Assembly: GCA_045660295.1 (NCBI GenBank)
Contig: JAZRDN010000043.1
Location: forward strand, 1-64,000
Length of the DNA stretch: 64,000 nucleotides
DNA from: RGIG8775 sp045660295
Lineage (GTDB): Bacteria > Bacillota > Clostridia > Oscillospirales > CAG-272
Direction of reading: 5' to 3'
In this document: in pieces, positions 49,791 to 58,787 of the stretch
How the letters are laid out: each line of letters opens with the position of its first letter
How positions within the stretch are numbered: position 1 is the stretch's first letter
The notes under the pieces: model-generated
The model's input: only the letters and a program-made list of their open reading frames with translations
Database searches by the model: none
What the model was told of the DNA's origin: nothing
Position numbers and translations under genes: made by a program

Positions 49791-52700
49791 ATGAGGAGCT
49801 TTAATATTATAACAAGGATTTTTGTTGTTGCTTGCCTGTTAGCCCTTATAACGGTGTTGGGCGTTGTTGGCATATCCGCCGAAAGCTATAGCGGCACATG
49901 CGGAGCAGATGGCGACGGCAGTAACCTGACTTGGACACTCGATACCGAAACAGGAGTGTTGAGTATAGAGGGAACAGGTGCTATGGCGGTCTGGGAGAGT
50001 TCGCGTAATGTCCCATGGTACGCTAACCGTAGTAATATAAAAAGTGTTGTTATTGGTAACAGTGTGACGAGTATAGGCGATCGGGCGTTCTATTCTTGCG
50101 AGAACTTGACAAGTGTTACTATCGGTAACAGTGTTACGAGTATTGGTGACCTTGCATTTTCTGAGTGCATTAACTTGACAAGCGTAGAAATCCCCGACGG
50201 TGTTACAACTATAGGAGAAAGTGCATTCTCTTTTTGCATTAGTTTGATAAGTATAGAAATCCCCGACAGCGTTACTGCTATAGGAGAAGGTGCGTTCTCT
50301 TGGTGCGATAGCTTGATAAGCATTAATATCGGCAACGGTGTCACAAGCATTGGTGACTATGCATTTTCTGATTGCAGTAACTTGACAAGCATAGAAATTC
50401 CCGAAAGTGTGATAAGTATTGGCGACAAGGCGTTCTCTTTTTGCATTAGTTTGACAAGTATAGATATCCCCGACAGTGTAACGAGTATAGGAGATGGGGT
50501 GTTTTCTAATTGCAGTAGCTTGACAAGCATAGAAATCCCCGACAGCGTTACAAGTATTGGTGAACGTGCGTTCTCTAGCTGCACAGGTTTGACAAGCATA
50601 GAAATCCCAAACAGCGTTACAAGTATAGGTAACTCTGCGTTCTCTGACTGCACAGGCTTGACAAGCGTTAATATCGGCAACGGTGTCACAAGCATTGGTG
50701 ACTATGCATTTTCTGATTGCAGTAACTTGACAAGCATAGAAATCCTCAACAGCGTAACGAGTATAGGAGATTGTGCGTTCTATGGTTGCGAGAACTTGAC
50801 AAGTATAACTATCGCTAGCGATGTTACGAGTATTGGTGACTATGCATTTTCCAGGTGCATTAACTTGACAAGTATAGAAATTCGTGACAGCGTTACTGCT
50901 ATAGGAGAAGGTGCGTTCGCTTATTGCGACAGCTTAACAGATATTATTATCTATTCTAAAAATGCAGATATATACGATAACAAGAATACCATATCCGACA
51001 CAGCAATAATACACGGCTATGCAGGCTCAACAGCACAGGCGTACGCCAGGAAACACGGCAGAATATTTGTGGATATTATTAGTGGCACCATTAGTGACGA
51101 TATTGGTGGCACTTGCGGAGCAGAGGGCGACGGGAGCAATCTGACTTGGACTCTCGATACCGAAACAGGCGTGTTGAGTATAGAGGGAACAGGCACTATG
51201 GCGGATTGGGAAGGTAGAGATCGCCCTCCTTCTTGGAATGATTATAAAAGCAATATAAAAAACATTATTATTACTGATGGTGTAACAAGTATTGGTGATT
51301 ATGCGTTCTCTAGTTGCACAGGCTTGACAAGCGTTAATATCGGCAACGGTGTCACAAGTATTGGTGAACGTGCGTTCTCTTACTGCACAGGATTGACAAG
51401 CATAGAAATCCCCGACAGCGTAACAAGTATTGGTGAAGATGCGTTCTTTAGTTGCTCAAGCTTGGAAAATATAGTTGTTGGCGAGGCAAACACAAGATAC
51501 CATAGTAATGGCAATTGTTTGATTGAAACCAAAAGCAAGACCTTGATATTTGGTTGCAAAAACAGTATAATTTCCGATGACGGAAGTGTCACAAGTATTG
51601 GTGAATATGCGTTCTATTACTGCACAGGCTTGACAAGCATAGAAATCCCCAACAGCGTAACAAGTATTGGTGAAGGTGCGTTCTCTGACTGCACAGGCTT
51701 GATAAGCGTTACTATCGGCAACGGTCTTACAAGTATTGGTGAAGATGCGTTCAATTATTGCTCAAGCTTGGAAATTATAGTTGTTGGCGAGGCAAACACA
51801 AGATACCATAGTAAGGGTAATTGTTTGATTGAAACTGCCAACAATACCTTAATATTAGGTTGCAAAAAAAGTGTAATTCCAAATGACGGAAGCGTAACAA
51901 GTATTGGTAGTTCTGCATTTGCTCATTGTACAGGCTTAACTAGCATTACTATTCCCTATGGTATCACAAGTATTGGTGAATATGCGTTCTATTACTGCAC
52001 AGGCTTGACAAGTATAGAAATCCCCAACGGTGTCACAAGTATTGGTGAATTTGCGTTTAATTCTTGCAGGGGGTTGACAAACATTAGTATTCCTAATAGT
52101 ATCACAAATATAGGTTTGTGTGCGTTCCATGATTGTAGCGGATTAACGTACAATGAAAAAGACAGCGTAAAATACCTTGGAAACCCAAACACTCCGTATA
52201 TTGTAGCAGTAGAAGCTGATAAAAGCATTACTAATATTGTTTTACCTGAAACTATAAAAGTTATATATTATGATGCTTTCTATTGGTGCGAAGGTTTGAC
52301 AAACATTATCATCCCCAACAGCGTCACAAGTATTGGTGAAGATGCGTTCAGAAACTGCACGGGTCTGACGAATATAACTATCGGAAACGGTGTCACAAGT
52401 ATTGGTGACCATGCGTTCGAATATTGCAAAGGTTTGACAAACATTACCATTCCCGACAGCGTAACAAATATTGGCGACTATGCGTTCTCTTACTGTACAG
52501 GATTAACAAACATTAGTATTCCTAACAGTATCACAAATATCGGTTTTGGTGCGTTCAATTATTGTAGCGGATTAACGTACAATGAAAAAGACAGCGTAAA
52601 ATACCTTGGAAACCCCAACACTCCGTATATTGTAGCGATAGAAGCTGATAAAAGCATTACTAATATTGTTTTACCTGAAACTGTAAAAATTATAGACACT

Positions 52701-54056
52701 TATGCGTTCTCTAGTTGTACAGGCTTGATAAATGTCACTATTGGCAATAGTGTCACAAGTATTGCCGGAAGCGCATTCTCGGAGTGCTACATCTTGAAAA
52801 GCATAGTTGTTGATGAAGCAAATACAGTATACCATAGTAATAATAATTGTTTAATTGAAACAGCAAGCAAAACTTTGATATTGGGCTGTCAAAATAGTAT
52901 AATTCCCGAAGACGGAAGTGTCACAAGTATTGGTGAATTTGCGTTTTCTTGTCGTTTTGGCTTGACGGATATTGACATACCTGACAAGGTCACAATTATT
53001 GGTAACTATGCATTCTATGCTGCAGGCTTGACAAGCATTACTATACCCGATAGCATCACAGGTATTGGCAACCTTGCGTTCTATAATTGCAATAACTTGG
53101 AAGATATTTATATCTACCCTAAAGATATTAATGTTCCTAATTTCTCAAGTTACTCTGCAACCATACACGGTTACGCTGATTCCACAGCACAGGCGTATGC
53201 CGAAAAGTACGGTAGAACCTTTGTTATTATCCCCGAAATTCTGGACAACATAACCGTTCTTGAAGCCAAGGCTGTATATTCGGCAGACACGGCGGGAGCG
53301 GGCGTTGAGTCTCTTATCAGCTATACAAAGGGCGATGTTGTATTTGCCCTTCTCTATGCCGACAAGGCGACGGGCGCGCTTAAATTCAAAAACGCGTCGG
53401 GCGAGTATGAAGCGCTTTACTCAAAAGACGGAACGGCAATAATGCTTAATGCTGATACCGCCACACAAATCGCGGTGATATATGACGACATAAGGGGCAC
53501 GGTAAGGTATTACGTAGGCGAACAAGTTCCTTATTACGGCGCGGAGGAAAGCCGAACGCTTGCCAATGACATTGCGGTCAATGCCGACTTTGTAAACGCC
53601 GAGGGAAGTGAAAAAATCGGCGTTCTTGACGGCTCCTTAAGTAATGTTAAAGTATACAATATTCACGATTCGGGCACTGCCGAGATATTGGCGTTCCAAG
53701 ACCATACCGAACAATCACATATCCGCATTCTTTCGGGTGTTGATATGCCGTGGTATATGTCTATCGGCTACGAGCTTGAGGTATATGTCGACGGTATAGG
53801 GCAGGGAAAAAATACTATAGAGACAGACGTAATTTTCTCAAGTGTTGTAGCAAACGGAGTTGATGTGTATGCTTCCCAATACGGTTACAACTATTTCTCG
53901 GTGTTTGAGATAGATTACGTCGATGTTTCCGACAACAGAGAATACTATATTATTATAAATCCTTTTACCCGAGTAGGGGCTGCAAAGTATGACGGCACAC
54001 CTGCAAAGATAGATATTGATGTAAACGGAACATATTCATTTGACGAGAATTATTAA
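49791..54056 (+). CDS. BspA-family leucine-rich-repeat surface protein
   Basis: 1,421 residues. A signal peptide (RIFVVACLLALITVLGVVGISA) is followed by a Cys/Gly opening module (CGADGDGSNLTWTLDTETG) and then dozens of 23-residue LRR_5 repeats of the form (I/V)TSIGxxAFxxCxxLTxIxIP. The opening module recurs near residue 439, dividing the repeats into two blocks. After about residue 1145 a non-repetitive Ala- and Tyr-containing C-terminal region of about 275 residues follows, with no sortase motif or transmembrane anchor. BspA-type proteins mediate adhesion to host matrix or other bacteria. AAAGGAAAG is the SD. AT-richer than most neighbours. Confidence 0.93.
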   Translation: MRSFNIITRIFVVACLLALITVLGVVGISAESYSGTCGADGDGSNLTWTLDTETGVLSIEGTGAMAVWESSRNVPWYANRSNIKSVVIGNSVTSIGDRAFYSCENLTSVTIGNSVTSIGDLAFSECINLTSVEIPDGVTTIGESAFSFCISLISIEIPDSVTAIGEGAFSWCDSLISINIGNGVTSIGDYAFSDCSNLTSIEIPESVISIGDKAFSFCISLTSIDIPDSVTSIGDGVFSNCSSLTSIEIPDSVTSIGERAFSSCTGLTSIEIPNSVTSIGNSAFSDCTGLTSVNIGNGVTSIGDYAFSDCSNLTSIEILNSVTSIGDCAFYGCENLTSITIASDVTSIGDYAFSRCINLTSIEIRDSVTAIGEGAFAYCDSLTDIIIYSKNADIYDNKNTISDTAIIHGYAGSTAQAYARKHGRIFVDIISGTISDDIGGTCGAEGDGSNLTWTLDTETGVLSIEGTGTMADWEGRDRPPSWNDYKSNIKNIIITDGVTSIGDYAFSSCTGLTSVNIGNGVTSIGERAFSYCTGLTSIEIPDSVTSIGEDAFFSCSSLENIVVGEANTRYHSNGNCLIETKSKTLIFGCKNSIISDDGSVTSIGEYAFYYCTGLTSIEIPNSVTSIGEGAFSDCTGLISVTIGNGLTSIGEDAFNYCSSLEIIVVGEANTRYHSKGNCLIETANNTLILGCKKSVIPNDGSVTSIGSSAFAHCTGLTSITIPYGITSIGEYAFYYCTGLTSIEIPNGVTSIGEFAFNSCRGLTNISIPNSITNIGLCAFHDCSGLTYNEKDSVKYLGNPNTPYIVAVEADKSITNIVLPETIKVIYYDAFYWCEGLTNIIIPNSVTSIGEDAFRNCTGLTNITIGNGVTSIGDHAFEYCKGLTNITIPDSVTNIGDYAFSYCTGLTNISIPNSITNIGFGAFNYCSGLTYNEKDSVKYLGNPNTPYIVAIEADKSITNIVLPETVKIIDTYAFSSCTGLINVTIGNSVTSIAGSAFSECYILKSIVVDEANTVYHSNNNCLIETASKTLILGCQNSIIPEDGSVTSIGEFAFSCRFGLTDIDIPDKVTIIGNYAFYAAGLTSITIPDSITGIGNLAFYNCNNLEDIYIYPKDINVPNFSSYSATIHGYADSTAQAYAEKYGRTFVIIPEILDNITVLEAKAVYSADTAGAGVESLISYTKGDVVFALLYADKATGALKFKNASGEYEALYSKDGTAIMLNADTATQIAVIYDDIRGTVRYYVGEQVPYYGAEESRTLANDIAVNADFVNAEGSEKIGVLDGSLSNVKVYNIHDSGTAEILAFQDHTEQSHIRILSGVDMPWYMSIGYELEVYVDGIGQGKNTIETDVIFSSVVANGVDVYASQYGYNYFSVFEIDYVDVSDNREYYIIINPFTRVGAAKYDGTPAKIDIDVNGTYSFDENY

Positions 54057-54058
54057 AT

Positions 54059-54092
54059 ACAAAAAGCCACCGCAATTTGCGGTGGCTTTTTA
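54059..54092 (+). terminator. LRR gene terminator
   Basis: AAAAAGCCACCGCA/TGCGGTGGCTTTTT, 14 bp perfect with loop ATT. Confidence 0.9.
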
Positions 54093-54121
54093 ACTTAATA
54101 TTTAATTGAACCTTAACCAAT

Positions 54122-54188
54122 AACGACTTTCATAAAGTTCTTTTTACCTCTCTTAACGACTGCGCCGTCAGCGAATGCTTCGGGAGCG
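54122..54188 (-). repeat. Copy of the tyrS 3' end (67-bp direct repeat, left copy)
   Basis: 66 of 67 bases are identical to 55755-55821. Read on the minus strand it encodes the TyrRS tail [18 protein letters not shown] then MKVVIG and a stop. It starts 2 bp after the beta-glucosidase stop codon. Confidence 0.92.
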
Positions 54189-54190
54189 GT

Positions 54191-55528
54191 TCAGGAATTA
54201 GCCTTAACCTTCTTAATGAAATCGCGGTAGAAATAAGCAGATTCCTTCCACTTGGTTTCGCCTGTTTCGAAATCGGTAGTTGCGATACCAAATTTGAAAT
54301 TGGAGGCAGCCGTCCATTCAAAGTTATCCATAAGACTCCAAAGGTAGTATCCGCGGACATCGAAGCCCTCGTCGATTGCCTTTTCAAGCCACTCAAGGAA
54401 GCCTGCAATGTATTTAATGCGGTTATCGTCGTGTACTATTCCGTCCTCACCCACGGGCTCTGTTCCCTTAAAATATGTGCCGTTTTCGGTGATGTAGATC
54501 GGGATCTTGATATCGTAAAGGTCGTGAAGCAGGTGGATCGCATCGTAAACCGCCTTGGGATAATACTCGGTGCCGTTATTGAGGAAATTCCCGCCCTGTG
54601 AGAAATCGAGCTTTGCCGGCTTATTTACGGTAACGGGTACGCGGTTATAAATATTGAGCCCGAAATAGTCAAGAGGCTGACTTGTCAGTTCGAAGTCGTG
54701 AGGGTGCATTTCCATAAGAGTACCCTCTTTTTCAAGATGCTCAAGAATGTAGTCGCTATACCTTCCCGCAAGGATGGGATCGCAGTAGAATTTCCAGTTG
54801 CGCTCGTCCTGATCGATCATCAAAGCGATATCCTCAGGAGAATCGGTGAGTGCGTGGCGTTTCCAAATATCAATGACAACACCAATCTTGGAATCCTTCA
54901 AATTGTGCGCGCGGAACGCCTCGACGGCTTTGCCGTGGGCGACGAGAATGTCATGTCTTGCCTGATTTCCCCACGCTTCGTTAGTATGACCCGGAGCAAA
55001 GCGGCCGAGGGCATAGCCGACGTAGGTGGCGATAGGCTCATTGATTGTGGACCACAGCGGAACAATATCACCGTAAGCGCCGAACATCTTATCGGCATAC
55101 TCTCCAAACCACTCGATGGAGTCACGGTTGCGCCAACCGCCCTTATCCTCAAGCACCTGGGGAAGATCCCAATGGTAGAGGGTGACGTTGGGGATGATAT
55201 TATTCTCAAGCAGAGCTTCAAAAACGCGGCGATAGTAATCCACACCTTTCTGGTTGAGAGGACCTATGCCCTCCGGGAGAACACGGGACCAGGAAATGGA
55301 CATACGGTAGGAGTCCACGCCCAGCTTTTTGAGGCTTTCAAGGTCGCGGTCAAAAAATCTGTGGTAGCTGTCGCAAGCGACTGCGGGAGTTTCGCCGTTG
55401 AAGGTCTTTCCGGGGAGCTTTGCGAAGGTGTCCCATATAGATGCGGTGCGTCCGTCCTCAAGTGCGGCGCCTTCGATCTGTCCGGCGCTGGTTGAAGTAC
55501 CGAAAATAAAATTCTTAGGAAATGGCAT
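54191..55528 (-). CDS. GH1 beta-glucosidase (or 6-phospho-beta-glucosidase relative)
   Basis: 445 residues from the ATG after AAAGGAACC. GH1 hallmarks: FIFGTSTSAGQIEGA at the N terminus, WSTINEP with the acid/base Glu near 165, and IYITENGTYF with the nucleophile Glu near 355; ENGT rather than ENG with a phosphate-binding pocket favours an unphosphorylated beta-glucoside. It hydrolyses cellobiose-like or plant beta-glucosides in the cytosol. No PTS or transporter is adjacent. The gene is bracketed by 67-bp copies of the tyrS 3' end, indicating insertion. Confidence 0.94.
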   Translation of the reverse strand: MPFPKNFIFGTSTSAGQIEGAALEDGRTASIWDTFAKLPGKTFNGETPAVACDSYHRFFDRDLESLKKLGVDSYRMSISWSRVLPEGIGPLNQKGVDYYRRVFEALLENNIIPNVTLYHWDLPQVLEDKGGWRNRDSIEWFGEYADKMFGAYGDIVPLWSTINEPIATYVGYALGRFAPGHTNEAWGNQARHDILVAHGKAVEAFRAHNLKDSKIGVVIDIWKRHALTDSPEDIALMIDQDERNWKFYCDPILAGRYSDYILEHLEKEGTLMEMHPHDFELTSQPLDYFGLNIYNRVPVTVNKPAKLDFSQGGNFLNNGTEYYPKAVYDAIHLLHDLYDIKIPIYITENGTYFKGTEPVGEDGIVHDDNRIKYIAGFLEWLEKAIDEGFDVRGYYLWSLMDNFEWTAASNFKFGIATTDFETGETKWKESAYFYRDFIKKVKANS

Positions 55529-55662
55529 GATCAGGTTCCTTTCTGCGCTATATATTAACCATAGATTTATTATATCGTGGATAAAACAAAAAAACAATAG
55601 CTTATTTTAAGAACTTTATAACTTTTTTTAAGATTTTTGCACCTTGAAAAATGATTAAGCTC

Positions 55663-55702
55663 AGATTAAAAAAGGTAGGGGCGACGTTTCCGTCGCCCCT
55701 TA
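55663..55702 (-). terminator. tyrS terminator
   Basis: Minus strand: AGGGGCGACG/CGTCGCCCCT stem with loop GAAA, then ACC and T7. The 55529-55662 stretch upstream of the beta-glucosidase holds no promoter that I can define with confidence. Confidence 0.85.
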
Positions 55703-55745
55703 AAGATGTGCGATTTTTGCCGTTTTGTTAAGCATTTACTGCCTT

Positions 55746-56966
55746 TTATTCAACAACGACCTTCATAAAGTTCTTTTTACCTCTCTTAACGACTGCGCCG
55801 TCAGCGAATGCTTCGGGAGCGTAGAGAGTCTTGATATCGGTGACCTTTTCGCCGTCAACCGACACGCCGCCCTGCTCGACAGCGCGTCTTGCCTCGGACT
55901 TCGAGGGAACAAGACCTGTCTTTACAAGGAGAGTAAGGATATCTATATTGCCGTCTGTGAAATCGTCGGCGGTAATTGTAGCGGTGGGCATGTTAGCCGA
56001 GTTACCCGCGCTGAAGAGCGCGCGAGCGGCATCCTGTGCCTTTGCGGCTTCTTCCTCGCCGTGAACGAGCTTTGTAAGCTCGTAAGCAAGAATTTCCTTA
56101 GCCTTATTGAGCTGAGCGCCTTCCCACTTATCCATCTCGTCAATTTCCTCAAGGGGAAGGAATGTGAGCATACGGATGCACTTGAGCACGTCCGCGTCGC
56201 CAACGTTTCTCCAATACTGATAGAAATCAAAGGGCGTAGTCTTGTTGGGGTCAAGCCAAACCGCGCCGCTGGCTGTTTTACCCATCTTCTTGCCCTCAGA
56301 GTTGAGGAGAAGGGTAATAGTCATAGCGTGCGCATCCTTACCAAGCTTGCGGCGGATAAGCTCTGTGCCGCCAAGCATATTAGACCACTGGTCGTTTCCG
56401 CCAAACTGAAGGTTACAGCCGTGTGTCTGGAACAGACGGTAGAAGTCGTAGGACTGCATGATCATATAGTTGAACTCAAGGAAAGAAAGACCCTTTTCCA
56501 TTCTTTGCTTGTAGCACTCGGCTCTGAGCATGTTGTTGACCGAGAAGCAAGCGCCAACCTCGCGAAGGACCTCTACGTAGTTAAGGTCGAGAAGCCAATC
56601 GGCGTTGTTTACCATTTCGGCTTTGCCTTCACCAAACTCAATGAAACGTTCCATCTGCTTTTTGAAGCACTCACAGTTATGTGCAATTGTTTCCTTGGTC
56701 ATCATCGAACGCATATCGGTGCGCCCCGAGGGGTCTCCGATCATTGCCGTTCCGCCGCCGATAAGTGCAATGGGCTTGTTGCCCGCCATCTGAAGTCTCT
56801 TCATAAGGCAGAGCGCCATGAAGTGACCTACGTGAAGGCTGTCCGCTGTGGGGTCAAAGCCGATGTAGAAGGTAGCCTTGCCGTTATTTATAAGCTCCTT
56901 TATTTCATTTTCATCAGTTACCTGAGCGATAAGACCTCTGGCAACCAACTCGTCGTAAATAGTCAT
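55746..56966 (-). CDS. tyrS: Tyrosyl-tRNA synthetase
   Basis: 406 residues. Class I features: [17 protein letters not shown] (HIGH-like HVGH), [19 protein letters not shown], and [12 protein letters not shown] as the KMSKS loop. A C-terminal S4 RNA-binding domain covers 335-406 ([22 protein letters not shown]). Charges tRNA-Tyr in the cytosol. No T-box leader is visible; the promoter is plain sigma-A. The last 22 codons are duplicated beyond the downstream beta-glucosidase gene. Confidence 0.97.
   Translation of the reverse strand: MTIYDELVARGLIAQVTDENEIKELINNGKATFYIGFDPTADSLHVGHFMALCLMKRLQMAGNKPIALIGGGTAMIGDPSGRTDMRSMMTKETIAHNCECFKKQMERFIEFGEGKAEMVNNADWLLDLNYVEVLREVGACFSVNNMLRAECYKQRMEKGLSFLEFNYMIMQSYDFYRLFQTHGCNLQFGGNDQWSNMLGGTELIRRKLGKDAHAMTITLLLNSEGKKMGKTASGAVWLDPNKTTPFDFYQYWRNVGDADVLKCIRMLTFLPLEEIDEMDKWEGAQLNKAKEILAYELTKLVHGEEEAAKAQDAARALFSAGNSANMPTATITADDFTDGNIDILTLLVKTGLVPSKSEARRAVEQGGVSVDGEKVTDIKTLYAPEAFADGAVVKRGKKNFMKVVVE
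55755..55821 (-). repeat. tyrS 3' end (67-bp direct repeat, right copy, functional)
   Basis: In-frame end of the intact tyrS; see 54122-54188 for the second copy. The two copies bracket 1.57 kb containing the tyrS terminator and the beta-glucosidase gene. Confidence 0.92.
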
Positions 56967-57006
56967 TTTTTTATTTTCCTTTCAAAGAAATATATACATT
57001 CAAATT

Positions 57007-57035
57007 ATTATATCTCAAATATCCGAAATTGTCAA
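57007..57035 (-). promoter_or_regulatory. tyrS promoter
   Basis: Minus strand: TTGACA, exact 17-bp spacer, TATAAT. Confidence 0.8.
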
Positions 57036-57058
57036 GTGCAAAGACGAATTTGTTGCCG

Positions 57059-58774
57059 TCAAAGTGAAAAATCGGTGCTTTCGGGAGTAGGTTCAAGCGT
57101 TTCCGAGGCTGTCTTGGCAATAAACGCGCCCTGAATTTTTTGAGTTGTCTCGACGATGAAGCCGCCTACGTGCGACTTAAGCTCGTCACGTCTGAGGTAC
57201 TCAACGCAGGTATCCTCACTCATTTTGTCAAGCGTGGCGATAAGATCCTCGCCCGTGGGGCGGATAGAGAGGATTATGCCGTCGTTTATGAGCTTGCCGA
57301 TGTAGCCGTGCATTTTTTTCAGATCCTCAAAGTCGGGAAGCCCGTTTTCAAGGAAAATAGGCTCAAGGTAGAAGATATAGCTGTCCTTGCCGCATATTTT
57401 TGCGGGGATATTGCTCTTTGTGGGCGAGAGCGTGTGGAATTTCAAGCTTGCCGACTCTCCGTATTCAATTGACGGTGAGTAATCGCAAACGCCAAGCTCG
57501 CACTGAGCGCGGTACGCGCCGAGAATAAGCTCGACCGACTCACCCAGCGCCTTTTCGGTGGGCTCGTTAAGCGGAAGCGTGTACGCGCCCGCGCCGATAA
57601 TGTCGCTCTCTCCACCGGCTATGGTAAGCGAATAAGAATAAAGCACCGAGTTGAAGCCCGCCATAAAAGCGTTTTTGCCGCCTTGCGCCGCGCCGCTGAA
57701 TTTGTAGCGATTGCCGTTTATGCCCACGTAAATCGAGCTTTCGCAAGCGTTCGTCCCATTTTCCTTGCCGTCGGCCTCGCAACCGAAGGGGCGCGCGAGT
57801 TTCAGCGCGTTGAGCAAGCCTGTGCTCAGCGAAAGTCTGATACCCGGCGTGGACACTGCGGTTATTTTGTTTGAATTGTCAAGCGAACCCAGCAGAATGA
57901 CTCGGAGTCCTATTTCCTGTGCCGCTATAAGCATGTCCGCGGCAGACTCCTTGCTTGCGGTGATTATCACACCGCGGTCGCTGTCTGTCAGGTGCTCGAA
58001 GGGGAAACCGCTTGCCGACCTTGCCTCGTAGGACATGGTGTTTAGCCTTATGCCCGTGTTAAGTTCCGCAAGGGCGGTTATTACGCACTGTCCGTCAAGT
58101 GCGATTATTTGCTTTGCCACGGCGAGAGCCTCTGCTGATGAGACGAAATCCTCTAATTTTTTATTGAAATCGTATGTGTTGTTGAAGCTGTTCAGCACCG
58201 CGTAAATGGCGTCACCCGCCACAGGCGCGCTTGCGCGGGCATTTTTGATCTTTACGCCGATAACAGAGTCGGCGATCTCCTCGCCGTTTGAAACGACCTT
58301 TCTGTAGCGGCTCGCCGCCACGTCGAGCACTCGGTTCTTGCCCGAAAAAAGCCTTACTTCGGGGCTTTCATTTCCGCTTGCCGCCTTTATGTACGTGGGG
58401 AGAATGTCAAGCATCTCGCGGACAGAGCAGGGAGCTGTGTAATCCGGTTTGACCGCTTTTCTGCGCGCCATAAGGTCGGCGTAGGTGTCGGCAACCGTCT
58501 TGTCGTTGGTCATAAACGACGCTATAAGAAGCGCGCTTGCTTGCTTACTGCGGTCGTAAAATACGCGGTCTGTAATTTTAAGCTCGTCCACCGTGGGATT
58601 TGAAAGACGTTGGTTTTGGTAATAATCCTGACAGAAGCGAAGCTCGGTGAGTCCCATTTTAAGCGAGAGCGCATCACACAGAGAGGTCAGAGCATCTTGA
58701 GTCAGAAAAGGAAAATCGGATATCGTTCCCGATGAAAGTCCCATGGGGATCTGTTGATTATTTGTGGTGTTCAT
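57059..58774 (-). CDS. PurL-like protein lacking the catalytic motif
   Basis: 571 residues. The region LKMGLTELRFCQDYYQNQRL and SNPTVDELKITD resembles the linker of clostridial-type phosphoribosylformylglycinamidine synthase (PurL), but where PurL has DTYWSDHCRHTTF this protein has DRVFYDRSKQAS. The stretch LTDSDRGVIITASKESAADMLIAAQEIGLRVILLGSL resembles an AIR-synthase C-terminal domain (sESqeRm-type). Glu/His residues of the PurL active site and the ATP loop seem absent. It may be a pseudoenzyme or scaffold, or have a new activity. It lies 13 bp after mtaB on the same strand. Confidence 0.5.
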   Translation of the reverse strand: MNTTNNQQIPMGLSSGTISDFPFLTQDALTSLCDALSLKMGLTELRFCQDYYQNQRLSNPTVDELKITDRVFYDRSKQASALLIASFMTNDKTVADTYADLMARRKAVKPDYTAPCSVREMLDILPTYIKAASGNESPEVRLFSGKNRVLDVAASRYRKVVSNGEEIADSVIGVKIKNARASAPVAGDAIYAVLNSFNNTYDFNKKLEDFVSSAEALAVAKQIIALDGQCVITALAELNTGIRLNTMSYEARSASGFPFEHLTDSDRGVIITASKESAADMLIAAQEIGLRVILLGSLDNSNKITAVSTPGIRLSLSTGLLNALKLARPFGCEADGKENGTNACESSIYVGINGNRYKFSGAAQGGKNAFMAGFNSVLYSYSLTIAGGESDIIGAGAYTLPLNEPTEKALGESVELILGAYRAQCELGVCDYSPSIEYGESASLKFHTLSPTKSNIPAKICGKDSYIFYLEPIFLENGLPDFEDLKKMHGYIGKLINDGIILSIRPTGEDLIATLDKMSEDTCVEYLRRDELKSHVGGFIVETTQKIQGAFIAKTASETLEPTPESTDFSL

Positions 58775-58787
58775 TTTTCTGTCCTTT

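Noticed and set aside
49791..53200. CRISPR-like repetitive DNA
   Set aside because: The periodicity is about 69 bp of coding sequence for 23-residue leucine-rich repeats; no constant repeat with unique spacers.
56967..57058. T-box leader before tyrS
   Set aside because: Only about 60 nt lie between the promoter start point and the ATG, with no specifier loop or TGGNACC motif.
55725..57134. 469-residue plus-strand ORF
   Set aside because: Antisense to tyrS, spanning its promoter; not a gene.
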